From Mesorhabditis belari (taxonomy: Eukaryota; Nematoda; Chromadorea; Rhabditida; Rhabditidae): a stretch of 64,000 bases of DNA. Numbering within the stretch: position 1 is the first letter of the stretch; every line of letters begins with the position of its first letter. A program made the translations under genes and the position numbers. The DNA is taken from contig CAUEEP010000914.1 of assembly GCA_958450365.1 (NCBI GenBank), positions 124,001-188,000 on the forward strand. Reading direction: 5' to 3'. This document shows positions 16,470-33,722 of the stretch, in pieces. Under the pieces are notes generated by a model, which saw nothing but the letters and a program-made list of their open reading frames with translations, had not been told where the DNA came from and made no database searches.

Positions 16470-17250
16470 CAAGAAATCGCAACTATTAACCAGTGAGGTA
16501 TTCTCCATTTTTATTCACTTCTTTCCATCTTGACGCAAGTCATTGATTCCATTTGTGAAAAATTGGGGATTTTTGGGGCCAAAATAGTTGTCGACCGCTT
16601 TTTTTTTTAAATTTGTGGAAAAAATTTTTTTCCCATTAAAAATTTTTTTAGGGAAAAAAAAAAGGAAAAAGGGGGGGGGGGGGGGGGGGGAGGGGGGGGA
16701 GTTCCAGCCCAGCTTGTCAAATTTTTTGTCAGTGACTCTTGCAGTGTGGAGTTTCGCGTTCTCGTGCAAAAATCGAATCTTTGATAGAATCCAATTTCTT
16801 TAAAACATCATTAACTCTAGTCAATTGTTTTGAATAGAGATCAGCATTAATGCTTTTCCTGGATTAGGTTATGACCTTTTGAGCTCCACCAGCAATAGAG
16901 CATTATTTTCTTTTCATGAATATCGGGTTTGGGAGTGTTTTGACGGGTTTTCCAGAAGATAGCCATTGGTTCTTCCTTTTGACATTCTCGTAATTAAGCT
17001 CATCAGATGTCCAAGTTTCATCAAATGTCAAAATCGAATCTCAAAACCACCAGCTTAATGGAGGAAAAAGCTAGCGTTGACAGGAGTTGTTTTGTTGTCT
17101 TGAGTCAGTGAGTGAGTCACCCATTTTCCACAGCGAATTTTTTCCGAATTGGTGCAAATGGTTGTCGATTGTTTTCTGATCAACATCAAGCATTTCTGCA
17201 AGCAAGTGTTGGGTTGAATTCAATTTCTAATCTAATCTTTCTAATAAACT
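16470..17250 (-). pseudogene. Mariner transposase relic
   Basis: Read on the minus strand from about 17250, fragments in changing frames match mariner transposase in order: an HTH-like part (LLAEMLDVDQKTIDNHL, then FGKNS), the first catalytic block (LTFDETWTSDE), an RKNQWLSSGKPVKT segment with LPNPDIHEKKIMLYCWW, and the block before the second acidic residue (MHENAKLHTARV). Where active mariners have HDNA this copy has HENA. A final NYFGPKNPQFFTNGINDLR segment lies near 16530-16590. Stops, frameshifts and a long poly-G tract interrupt it, so it cannot make enzyme. Confidence 0.8.
16620..16700. repeat. Poly-A/poly-G tract inside the mariner relic
   Basis: A run of T, then A, then about 30 G with a few A (16671-16700) sits exactly where transposase normally has its Pro-rich linker after HTARV. 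It looks more like a consensus or assembly error than biology; a similar tract occurs at 46430-46690. Confidence 0.6.
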
Positions 17251-17383
17251 AATCAAATAGTTACTGTAGCCCTTTTGTTTTCTTTTGTTCTTCCGATTCT
17301 CTTCAGAAATTTCACTATTCCAATGTAAAATTTATTTTCATCATCTATTTTCATTCAACTTTTTGAACCACCCATCTTTCTAG

Positions 17384-20300
17384 ATGACGGTCTCCGACGA
17401 GGAGGCTCAAAAGCAGAATCTCTTACCAGCCACAGATCATCCGTAAGTTTAAAAAAAGCTTAAAATATCTGAGATATCTATCATCATCTATTTAGAAGGT
17501 AATTTCCCCATTCAGCTCGTAACCGTAAGTTGAAAATGAGCGCTTTCTCTGCTAGATCTCTTTTTTTCCTTTGTTCTCTCTAATCACTTTGTCTGATCTC
17601 TAATCACTTTGTTTCCAAAAAACGTTTTAGATTTCATTATAGCATGTGTTTGTGAATAACTTTTTGCTGACTTTCACAGAGTAGAGATCAAGTTTTAAGT
17701 GTTCTTTGTGGCTTTCACTTAAACGCTGGAATCTGGTACACCATTGTGTGCTAGACACCTTGCGTTCATGGCCTTTCAAAGTATACAATCTCATTAACAC
17801 AAGAAAAGTTGATGCTTCCGCTTTAGGAATACGATCGAATTCTACAATTCACGATCTCGCGTTTTCCACGATGATGAAGAAGACAAAATTGTTTTCTATT
17901 TTGATTACAAAAAGGAAGGAAACGATCAAGAAGAAATTATCAATTGGCAGAAGTTAAAAGAATTGGTTGGTTTTAGAAGTTACAGTTTTTAAGTGAATTT
18001 TAGAAAGACAAGAAGCGTTGGGGAGTGATCAGACACCCGTTGGTACTCAATTTTGTCAATGAGAGATTATTGGGTATATTATTCTTTAGTTATTCAACAC
18101 TTCTTTTCAGATTGTGCCGGTTTCTACACCTTCCATATGCTTACTTATTTCTCCTTTCTTTTAATCCTTTCTTCACATGTTTTCTCGAGAACTCGCTTTA
18201 AAGATTGGCTTATTACTGGATATCTTGCTTTATTTCTTTTCTTTATGGTAAGTGTGGGTTTAAAGAAGTGATTAGGACTGGAAACCAGTTAGACTAAAGA
18301 TTGCTGGGCACCAATTAGACTAAAGATTGCTGGAAACCAGTCAGACTAAAGATTGCTGGGAACTAGCTAGACTAAAGATTGCTGGACACCAGTTAGACTA
18401 AAGATTGCTGGGCACCAGTTAGACTAAAGATTGCTGAGAACCAGTTAGACTAAAGATTACTGGGTACTAGTTAGACTGAAGGTTCACTGAAGACCAGTCA
18501 GACAAGATACTGTAAGACCAAACACTGTCTTCAAACTTGTCTAATCCTTTAACTTATTACAGAAGGTGATACTGCAGCTTATCCTGATCTTATTACAGAT
18601 CACTACAATTACTCAAATACATTTTCAGTTAATCAAAGGAGCTATCAAAGTCCAAATCTCAACTGGTGTCTCTTGTTGGTTCGCCATCGCTTATGCTTTC
18701 AATTTCCTCACCTATGCGGCCACATTTGCTTATGTTTGGTTACCAACTGTATTCAAATATGATGATTATCATCCAGAAGTCAAGGTTTATCTAGGATTAG
18801 CTTAGCATTTACTGATTCATTTAGAGTATAATCTTATGGTTTCTCCCAATTGTTGCGATCATTTCGGCGTGGGTGAATTTCTTGTACATTCTCCGGAAAA
18901 GCCCCTATGGAATCTATATTTTCATGATGGTTCGAATTCTTCGATCGTTTGGACATGTGAGTTTGAAAATTCATTTTATTCATTCAATCTGAATTAAGAT
19001 TTGAATTGAAATCTGAATCAAGATTTGAATTTCAATCTGATTTCAGTCTGAATTCCAATCTGATTTCAGATAGCCACCATTTGGATCCCAACACTGATTG
19101 CTTTCTCTTTCGCTTTTCATCTAATCATGAGAGACTCGGGAATCGAGCCATGGATGAGTGTGGAACAGGTGGAGAAAAGGAAATTGATCAAACTTAGATC
19201 AAGATCGTTAACTTTGTTTGTTTGTTTTGTTTCTTTCATCTTGATGAAAGAAACAAAAAGAAAGAGAAAGGCAAACTTAACTTAAAGACAAAATTTAGGA
19301 TACAAACTCAACGATGATTCACAAATTGTTCATCATCTTACAAGCGATCACCAAAACATCGACAATGATGATCGGTGAAGTGAGTGAGCTTGATAGGAAC
19401 TGAAAAATTTTGAAATAACTTTTCCAATATGCTTTAGGTAGACGCAAATGACATTCTCGGAACGAAACAATGGATTCCCTCAATTCTCGTGCTGGCTTTC
19501 GAAATCATCACCGTTATTTTGCTCATGAATCTCATGGTTTGTTTAAAAAAGACTTGTAAAGCAGGAAACTCTTTGGAAGATTGAAAGATTGAAAGATTGA
19601 AAGATTGAGAGATTCGATTCCAACTTTCAGGTCTCACTTGCTGTTGGTGATGTGAGTGATCTCAGGAATTCGGCTCAAGATAAACTGCTCAAAATTAAGG
19701 TAGTCATGTAGACAATTAAGGTAAATATGCTATCTAAAGCTTTGTTCCAGGTCAGTTTTGTGATCGAGGCGTTGCAACTCAGCCAGGCATTGCCAAGCAC
19801 TCTTCCAGATAGATGTAAGTTGATTTACATTTCAAAATATAAACATTAAAGTTCTATATGCATTTTTAAACCTTACAGGGTTATTGTACAAGAAAAAGAC
19901 AAAAAACGTGTTGGTCGTTGACCGAGATGAGAACTATTTTACCGTGATGCGCTCGAAGAACGATTTTCGCACCAAGACCGGTAAAAACTTGAGAACTTAA
20001 GCAGATAATTACCTAAATAAACAAAAGCTTAGTATTTTGCAAATATAATTTCTATTGCTTACAATATTGCTATTGCCATTGCTATTGCTTTACAATACAA
20101 TATTGATATTTCTATTACTTTACAATACAATATTGCTATTGCTATTGTTTTACAATACAACTTCTTACAATTTCTATTGCTAGGTGAGTCTCGGAGTCCA
20201 ACTCGAACTCCAGCAGCTGTGCGAGATCAAGTCTATCGAATGTCATTCACAAATCCCCGAATGAGGGTTCGAGTACAGAAGCAACATCTCGTTGGAAGGC

Positions 20301-20561
20301 ATCAAATGGTTCATTTAGAAGATTGTCAGGTCAGATCTCTATCTATAAAGTGATAAATCTTTACCTAACACTACTTCTTCTCAACATCTTCTTCATTTTC
20401 TTCTTCATCTTCATTTTCAGATCGTTTTCACTGAATCTCCCGATTCGGGAATTCCCCGTTGGGAGGAAGAGCCAACAAATCCATCGGATCAAGATAATTG
20501 GACACGAAAATACGCTAAATGGTTGATTGGACTTGATTGGATTGGATATCTGGATCTATGA
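17384..20561 (+). CDS. TRPA-type cation channel lacking ankyrin repeats
   Basis: Fourteen exons in phase (17384-17442, 17827-17965, 18004-18073, 18111-18247, 18629-18784, 18825-18956, 19070-19168, 19299-19379, 19438-19536, 19631-19699, 19751-19814, 19879-19980, 20184-20329, 20421-20561) give 497 residues. After a 66-residue acidic N-terminus come the pre-S1 motif RHPLVLNFVNERLL, S1, S2, S3, S4-S5 (SPYGIYIFMMVRILRSFGHI), S5 with FSFAFHLIMRD, a pore segment with MMIGE, and S6 with LLMNLMVSLAVGDVSDL, which is the TRPA/TRPN-like signature MNL..LAVGD. Family members carry many ankyrin repeats before S1; none is coded here or in the 6.8 kb upstream. A TTTCTAG acceptor directly precedes the ATG, so trans-splicing is likely. 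Exon 5 might begin at 18563, adding 22 hydrophobic residues to S2. AATAAA at 20674. Confidence 0.9.
18271..18500. repeat. 28-bp tandem repeat in a TRPA intron
   Basis: About eight copies of a roughly 28-bp unit built on ACCAGTTAGACTAAAGATTG fill intron 4 of the channel gene. Copies differ at several places, so the array is not new. It enlarges this intron to 381 bp, while most others in the gene are under 150 bp. Confidence 0.85.
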
Positions 20562-22078
20562 GATAAGCAATAAACAATCAAGATCTCACTTATCTTTCAG
20601 GATTCATTTGCAGTATTGTAAACCTCAACATTTCTTTGAGCTTTCCTTTTCTATTTGTTTCGTTGAGTACTTGAATAAATATATATAGTAGATTCTATTA
20701 GTTATTTGAATTTTAGTAGCTTAACCATTTTCTTTCAATTGAATACATCAAGATGAGAAAGCAAAAAAGCAAAAAAGGCAAAACCGGGTTCTCGACTTGT
20801 TTCCCCTTTTCGTTTTCCCCTCAAATTAGACAGTGACCTTGCTCAAGAAGTTCAAGTTGAAAAAGAAAAAATTAGGAGAATTCTCGTCTTTCAGTCATCG
20901 GAAAATAATATTCAAAAAAAGGTTGAAGGATTAGAAAAAATAGAGGTCGATGAAAGGGGAAATTGTTGATAAAAGAAAAGAAAGAAGATAAAAGAAAAGA
21001 AGAAATGAGGCCAAAGTAGGGAGAACAAGTTCAAGAGATTTTCCTATTAGACTGTGTTCTTCAGGGTTGAGAAATTTGCTAAAAGAGTGCGCTTAGGAAA
21101 AGCTTAAGCTATCGTATTCCCAGTCTTAAAAGCTACCGTAAACCTCGTCTTAAAAGCTACCGTAAACCTCGTCTTCAAAGCTGTCGTATCTTCATTCGTA
21201 TCTTATAATTTCCTATCTCTTCAAAACCAAAATCCACCAAATCCGAAAACGTTCTTTTCCTCAAAAGCCTCTCAAGTATCGACTCTCCAGAACACTAGCA
21301 AAAAAGGGGTGAAAAAGCCAATCTCTTCCCATTTTTTCTTCTTTCATTCAAAATGCCATTCGTGTTGGAAATTCCGGTTTCTGGACAACAAAACTCCCCA
21401 CTCACTTTCACTTTTGACTTTTTCCTCTTTTCTGGTATGGTAATTCCAGGAAATTCAAACGCGCAAGAAAATTGGCGCCCGTCAACAACAAAAAAAGACC
21501 TTACTTTCTCGGAAAACGGTTGTGAGTGAAAAAAGAGGAATTCCAGACTTTCCATTGTTTCCCTCTTAATTGAAAAATGAAAGAACAGGTCATTTTTCAT
21601 TTATTGCCTTGGGGTGAGGTGAGGGAATTGAAAGAAAGAAGAGGGGAAAATTGGGGATAGATCGTCTCGTTTTGGCACTTTCTCAAGGTGATGACTCAAT
21701 AAATTATGGAAAAGAGTGGGTAAGTAAAAAAATAAGAATGGTAAAGGGTAAAAAGGCATAGATAAACGTTTACAGGATCCCTAACAGTCGATACATATCA
21801 TGGCGGTGTCCAGTAGAGTCCGAGATCTTCCAGCTCTCATCTGAATCCACAAAAATACAAGGAAAGCGACAGAACCTCTTAAAAGGCTTAGGTTTACGAT
21901 TTGTGTGGTTACGATTCAAGCTACGATCATTGAATAGCAAAATAGCATTGTTGTTGATACTCTGGAATTTTCTATACTGAAAACCTCTATGATTTGTGTC
22001 GTTGTCCCGTTTTCTCTCTTTTTCACATATCATTTCTCTCTTTTAGATACAAATGGCGTAAATGACGCCTGTGGAATG
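20562..22078. other. Intergenic, no gene seen
   Basis: AT- and purine-rich sequence after the TRPA gene. A few short direct repeats (AAAGCTACCGTAAACCTCGTCTT near 21130-21180). No supported gene. Confidence 0.4.
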
Positions 22079-22243
22079 TGAGAGGAGGAGAGGGGAAGAG
22101 GAGAGGAAGAGGAGGGGAAGAGGAGAGGAAGAAGAGAGGAAGAGGAGAGGAAGAGGAGAGGAAGAGGAGGGGAAGAGGAGGGGAAGAGGAGATGAAGAGG
22201 AGAGGAAAAGGAGAGGAGGAGGAGGGGAAGAGGAGGGATAGGA
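22079..22243. repeat. GAGGA-type purine microsatellite
   Basis: Imperfect repeats of GAGGAGAGGAA over 165 bp on the plus strand. Both strands therefore have long but meaningless open frames here. Such polypurine tracts can form triplex DNA. Confidence 0.85.
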
Positions 22244-22439
22244 TTGTGAATGAGCAATTCAATGAGCCGGTTAGTAACGGGTAGAAAAGAATTTAGGAAA
22301 GGAAAAAGAAAAGAAATCAACAATTAAAGAATAGGAAAGAATTGATGTACAGATGTTTGATGTTTAAATTCGACTTTAAATAACGACTGGATTTGGTATG
22401 CTTGCAGAGCCTAAAAACTGGGCCTACAGGATCTATTAG

Positions 22440-22600
22440 AGTATAAAGTATCCATTCCATCCATTCAAGCCTACAGTATCCATTACAGTATACAGCTCAG
22501 GCCCAGGCATTTAGTGGATACTGTAGACCCATTCAGTATCCATTCAAGGCTACAGTATCCATTCAAGCCTACAGTATCCATTCAAGCTATGACAGACAGA
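22440..22600. repeat. Short tandem repeat CTACAGTATCCATTCAAGC
   Basis: About five imperfect copies of a 19-20 bp unit CTACAGTATCCATTCAAGC lie upstream of the collagen promoter. Confidence 0.6.
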
Positions 22601-22909
22601 CAGATCCACAAAATAGAAATAGATACTGTAGCAGAGTCAGATGCAGAACAGATTCAGATTCTTTTGCAGATTACTTGATTTCACCAAAAGCAAAACAACT
22701 TTGCTTTACAATAACCCTTTCACTACCCAAAAAATTGATTGCATATCAAATTGTTGATGAAATCAAAAAATGGGTGTGACTAGTTGTGGGTAAAGGCAGA
22801 CAGGAGGGAAAATTGCCTGAGGCAAGACAAGGACACGAGGAGGAGAGAATGTCCAACCCCTCCTTCTTTCCTTTTACACAGACCACACCCCAATGATTGT
22901 CCTCTCCTG

Positions 22910-22917
22910 TATAAAAG
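22910..22917 (+). promoter_or_regulatory. TATA box of the plus-strand collagen
   Basis: TATAAAAG lies 52 bp before the collagen ATG. Cuticle collagen genes of nematodes usually have such TATA promoters, and the 5' leader that would result is short. Confidence 0.7.
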
Positions 22918-22968
22918 AGCGCTTGCTGAGGAAAGGCTTCAGAGCAAATTCCCTCTCTCAACCTCAAA

Positions 22969-24095
22969 ATGTTTGAGGAGAAACTCCTTGTCGGTATTGC
23001 TTCTACATGCTCGGCTTTGGCCATCGTCGCAACTCTAATCGTCATCCCAAGTCTCTACAATGAGATCAATGAGGTGAGTATTGTAGACTGCAATTCTCTT
23101 TAGTTTTAAAGGCTCCACTGAAAACTTATCTGCTTATTCAGGTGCACAATGCTGTCATGGACGGTGTCAACGTTTTCCGCGTGGAGACTGACTCGGCTTG
23201 GACTCAAATGATGGACATTCAAATTGTCGTCTCTCCACCATCAAAGCCCAGGTAAGAACAGAAATCGATCCAAACAATCATACCATCAATTTCAGAGCGA
23301 ATCCCTTCAACTCGATCTTCCGTCAGAAACGTCAAGACTTCTCGGGACTCCCAGCTTGGTGTCAATGTGAGCCAGCAAAGCCCCAATGCCCACCTGGACC
23401 ACCTGGACCACCTGGAGAGCCAGGACAACCCGGACAGCCTGGACCACCTGGACCACCTGGAGATGATATCCATGAGACCTATGCTCCGATCACTTGCGCC
23501 CCACAAGATACCTCTTGCATCAAGTGCCCTCAAGGACCAGCCGGACCCCCTGGTCCCGATGGAAATGCTGGACCTGCTGGCTCTGATGGGCAACCAGGAC
23601 AGCCTGGAGGACGTGGAAATGATGGAGCACCTGGACCCGCTGGATCCCCTGGAGATAGTGGAGCAGCTGGAAACCCGGGAACCGATGGACAGCCTGGAGC
23701 CCCCGGAAAAGACGGACAAAAGGGACGTGGAATGCCTGGAGCTCCTGGACCATCTGGACAGCCTGGACCCGCCGGACAACCTGGATCAAATGGAAACAAT
23801 GGACAACCTGGAGCCCCTGGACCACAAGGACCACCTGGCCCAGCTGGATCTGCTGGACAGCCCGGCCCAGACGGACAACCAGGAGGCCCTGGTGGACCTG
23901 GACTTCCCGGTAGCGACGCCGCATACTGTCCATGCCCACCGAGGTAAGAGTTAGATTATAACCTGAAATATGATCTAAAAGAACTGATAGAATTGATAGA
24001 CCCCTGAGAATAGAGCTTTGCTTGATAACAAGATCAAATTATATATTTCCAGATCGGCTGTCTTCGTCAACCGATACGCCAAGAAGAGAGCTTAA
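22969..24095 (+). CDS. Cuticle collagen A
   Basis: Structural protein of the worm's exoskeleton. Four exons: 22969-23073, 23142-23251, 23296-23943, 24053-24095; 301 residues. The N-terminal part has one membrane/signal segment ([18 protein letters not shown]), then a conserved non-collagen region. FRQKRQ at residues 80-85 is a subtilisin-type processing site. Two cysteine-containing breaks ([11 protein letters not shown] and [13 protein letters not shown]) flank the first short Gly-X-Y block, and a longer Gly-X-Y region (about residue 127 to 280) with small interruptions such as KGRGMPG ends at YCPCPP. The last short exon codes for a basic tail. The domain order is that of the nematode cuticle collagen family. 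It stands tail-to-tail with a close paralogue 380 bp away. AATAAA at 24127. The individual gene name cannot be told. Confidence 0.93.
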
Positions 24096-24476
24096 ATCGA
24101 AGAAATTTTGTAGCTTTAGTCATGCAAATAAATACATTTTTAAAGAATCTTTGTGTAAACCAGAAAGTGCACAAAAAGACTAGAGGAAAAGCGCGGAAAA
24201 AGGAATGATTGTCATTCTTGAAAATTGTTGAGCTGTTGAGCTTTATTTGAAACTCTTTGAAACTGAATCTGACCTGAAACTGAAACTAAATGCTCATTTG
24301 TAAACCAAAAATGCTTTGTCCAATAAAACAAACAGTTCAGACTCTATAAGTTTTAAAATAAGATATCTAGATGAAACAGCCGGTTTTATGTAATAGATGT
24401 ATTGTATTTTTCTCGTTTCTTGTATTCAATCGAACATTTATTGCATAATAGACAATCTCTACGATCGCATCTATCC

Positions 24477-25453
24477 TTATTGCTTAAAGAACATATTGTA
24501 GGATCTCGGGGGGCATGGGCAATAAGCGGCATCAGGTCCTGGTAGCCCAGGTCCACCAGGTTGTCCTGGATGTCCATCTGAGCCACGACGTCCCGGTCCA
24601 CCAGGAGATCCAGTTGGTCCCATTGGTCCGGCATTTCCAGGGCGGCCAGGGTTTCCATTGGGCCCAGATTGGCCAGCGGGTCCCATTCTTCCGGGCTGTC
24701 CAGGTTGTCCAGGCTTTCCCTTTCCTCGTTGTCCATCCCGTCCAGGCTGACCGGATTGTCCTGGAGTTCCTGGGCGTCCTGGTTGCCCATTGTCTCCTGG
24801 GAAACCAACAGACCCAGGCTGTCCATCTCTTCCTCTATTCCCTGGTTGTCCAGGTCCTCCAGGTCGGCCAGGAGGACCTTGATATCCATTTTGTCCTGGA
24901 GGTCCTGCGGGACCTGGCGGGCATTTGACACAAGAATTATCAAGTGGTGGACAAGTGATTGGGGCATATGTCCGCGTGTTATCATTTCCAGGTGGTCCAG
25001 GGGGTCCAGGGGTTCCAGGAGTTCCCGGTTGTCCGGCAGGTCCAGGTGGTCCAGGTGGGCATTGGGGTTTCGGCGGTTCGCATTGACACCAAGCTGGGAG
25101 TCCCGAGAAGTCTTGACGTTTCTGACGGAAGATCGAGTTGAAGGGATTCGCTCTGAAATTGATGGTATGATTGTTTGGATCTATTTCTGTTCTTACCTAG
25201 GCTTTGACGGTGGAGAGACGACAATTTGAATGTCCATCATTTGAGTCCAAGCCGAGTCAGTCTCCACGCGGAAAACGTTTACCGAGTCAAGTACTTGATC
25301 ATGAATCTAAATAGTTTAGTCATTAACAATCGCTCTTTCTATTTTAACCTCATTGATCTCAAAATAAAGACTCGGGATTACAATTAGAGTAGTTGCTACA
25401 GCGAGAGCTGAAGCAATCGAGGCTATCGTCACGATCAAGCGCTCTTCTCCCAT
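24477..25453 (-). CDS. Cuticle collagen B, inverted paralogue
   Basis: Minus-strand exons 25349-25453, 25197-25306 and 24477-25152 give 296 residues with the same plan as collagen A: membrane segment ([20 protein letters not shown]), RQKR processing site, [11 protein letters not shown] and [13 protein letters not shown] cysteine blocks, long Gly-X-Y region, and YCPCPPR. Unlike collagen A it has no fourth exon: translation runs through the place of the last intron and ends after [16 protein letters not shown] acceptor five bases before the ATG (AG at 25459-25460) suggests trans-splicing. Exon 2, intron 2 and the start of exon 3 are almost identical in DNA to collagen A, whereas the first exon and the Gly-X-Y region differ. 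A poly-A signal (AATAAA on the minus strand) lies near 24437-24442. Confidence 0.92.
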
Positions 25454-25643
25454 CTTCTCTGAAAACTGTTAGAGTAAATGAGCATAGTTAATGAAAAAGC
25501 TTTGTTAAAAGTTTAAAAAAATGAACAAAGCATAGAATTCAAAGAATAGAAGCTATGATCAGATCAGCAATCCAGTATAGCAGTGGATCCAATCTCCTTA
25601 ATGTGACTGGATGTTCGATTCCTTCCACCCAATCCATTCCTCC

Positions 25644-25650
25644 TTTTATA
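25644..25650 (-). promoter_or_regulatory. TATA-like box of the minus-strand collagen
   Basis: TATAAAA on the minus strand, about 190 bp before the ATG of collagen B. With the splice acceptor near 25459 this would leave an outron of roughly 150 bases, a common arrangement in trans-spliced nematode genes. Confidence 0.5.
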
Positions 25651-25699
25651 TCCATCGATTCCCATTTCTTTTCTTTTCCAAACTCCGACCCAACCCCCT

Positions 25700-26203
25700 T
25701 CTTTTTTCAGAAACTACTTAATAGATCTTCTTTTACAAAAACCTTCTCTTCCACGATGAGATTTTCTTCTCTTTTCTTTTTTTCTTTTCGAATCTCTTTT
25801 CCATCAGAAAATCGAATTGAAATGACTCGAAAAGTTCTTTGGATTCACTTGTGCATGTTTTTTTTTCTCGATTCCCCTCAATTTTTCGATTTTCACCCTT
25901 TTCACTTTTGTGAAACTTTTTTGGAGAATCGAAATTTACATGGATGGCATCCGAGAAAAGAAAAGAAAAAAAAGTGAAAGTGGGAAATGGAATTTGACAG
26001 TTATAGAGGGGACAAAAGATGGAAAGCTTTGAGATTCTGTAACTGTTGTTTGTTCGAGATTAAATGGTGTTTGATTGTTTAAATTAGAGTGTTTCTTGTT
26101 TCGTTAAATTAGAGTGTTTCTGTTTCTTGATCAATTAATTAGTCGATTAAAGTTGAACGATTTATTGGGTTGGTGAATTGAAAACTGTTGGCTATTGTCA
26201 TAT
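25700..26203. other. Upstream region of collagen B, no gene seen
   Basis: T- and A-rich sequence with polypyrimidine runs. A 140-codon plus-strand open frame (25555-25977) is Phe/Ser-rich and explained by T-rich composition. Confidence 0.4.
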
Positions 26204-26512
26204 GTGACAGTTTGAGGACTTTCTCCAAAAGAAACCCATTTTGGTGTCAATGGAAAAGTTGTAGAGAATCAAAAATGAAGCTTATATCCAAATTTTCAGA
26301 ACGATTCAAAAACTGGTTTTCAAGAAATGCCAAATTTACGAATTTTCACAAAACAAAACAAAACAACATTACAAAACTTGCATTTTAAGCGAAACTACTA
26401 AGTGTATCTTTTTGGAAATTTGGCTATAAGCCTAATTTTTGATTCTCTACAACTTTTCTATTGGCACCAAAATGGGTTTCTTTTGAAGAAAGTGCTCAAA
26501 CTGGGAGTCCTT
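26204..26512. mobile_element. Fold-back element (inverted repeat about 95 bp)
   Basis: Two inverted arms, about 26206-26300 and 26410-26510, share AAAGAAACCCATTTTGGTG and AGTTGTAGAGAATCAAAAAT in opposite orientation, with about 110 bp between. Size and structure fit a miniature inverted-repeat transposable element. No coding sequence. Confidence 0.65.
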
Positions 26513-27497
26513 CTCCAGTCTCCAGTCCATTTTTGAGTCTCACACTTGTCTGACACACAAACCAAAATCTAGCAATGTCTAGCAAAGCACTGTTCTAGTA
26601 AAGCGTATTGTCTAGTAAAGCACTATCCCATTCTTTCATCTCATTTACGCTAAAAAGTAATCAGAAACAATGTCTAGACCGATTGAATGCCGTTTTAAGG
26701 GATTCACTGTCTCTTTTCTTTCATTCAAATGTGTGACTAATTGGATCGAGTTTTTTTTCTCGTTTTCGCTCACATTTGAAAAGAGGAAAAGGAGAGCCAA
26801 ACAAAAAAAGAGAACTTTATGCTTCTCTTTTCTTTTCAAGAGAACTTTTCAAACGCTGCAACTTGCTTATGCAAGAAATTTCATTGAATGATTGAATGAT
26901 TATCTCAAAATCATCTCAAAATCTCAAAAAAAACATTTATCTCAAATAGCGTAATTGAAATTTGCATAAAAGAGTCAAAAAAAGAGAGAATAACTGCTTT
27001 TTACACATAAAAAAACTATACAAATCGCAAAAAAAAGTACACAAATATCTTAACGAGATATCATAAAAGATACAATAAATTCTCTTCTTTGTGATATGAT
27101 TTTTGTGGTTTTTTGGAGAAAAGAGGCAAGAAAATAAAGAAAATTGTGCAAAAATAGAAGGGATTACGGTAATACATATACATATATGTATACAGCATGA
27201 AAATATGTAGAAACAAAGGAAAAAAGAGGACTAGCATCTACCCATGTGAGCTCATTTCATTGAGAAGAAACAAAGGGTATAATAGAAAAACAAAACAAAT
27301 GTACAAATTATAATAAAACGAGAAAAAGAAATCTCTTTCGAAATGGGGTTTTTGTTTAGATTGAGAGCTGAGATTCCGACTTTTTTTGGGGGGAAAGGGA
27401 TTACGGTATCTAGGACGATATTTGGGAAGTTTGGGTACAGCACAATTGCACAATGCTTTGACCAGCACAATGCACAATTGCAAGTGTTTAGACCAAC
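26513..27497. other. 3' flank of the zinc-finger gene
   Basis: Mainly A-rich sequence with some short repeats (TCTAGTAAAGC near 26570-26630). It follows the stop of the minus-strand zinc-finger gene and may contain its 3' UTR. No separate gene seen. Confidence 0.4.
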
Positions 27498-33413
<5,916 letters not shown>

Positions 33414-33453
33414 CTGAAAAGAATTCGATATTATTGAGATAAACCATAATAAA

Positions 33454-33722
33454 TACCGTAAATACGGTAATAGTACCGCACCCCCATAATGACGGTGCGG
33501 AGTTTTGCGTAGTCTAGCTTTAAACGAGTTTTTCTCGACACTGGTTTATGCTAAAATGCGCCCTTCGGTATCAAAAAATAGCCCTGAATTTCAGCTATTT
33601 TTTAATATCAAAGACGCATTTTTTGAAAGTACGGGCGCTTTGAAAAAAATAAAATACTAAGAAACTTTTGAGACTACGCGGCTTTACGAGGACGGTGGGG
33701 TACTATTACAGTATTTACGGTA
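33454..33722. mobile_element. Miniature element family A, copy 1
   Basis: A 269-bp near-palindrome with ends TACCGTAAATAC and GTATTTACGGTA. Arms carry GTAATAGTACC, a GACGGTGCGGAG block and a GCGCCC/GGGCGC block; the middle reads AGCTATTTTTT. Nearly the same sequence is at 59608-59876 and, reversed, at 35943-36199. It lies just upstream of the first known exon of the zinc-finger gene. Confidence 0.85.

Noticed and set aside
22030..22323. Long Leu/Ser/Pro-rich minus-strand frames
   Set aside because: They are the complement of a GAGGA purine repeat; composition alone keeps them open.
23219..25229. Several long antisense and off-frame ORFs
   Set aside because: Shadows of the Gly-X-Y collagen repeats, whose regular codons keep other frames open.
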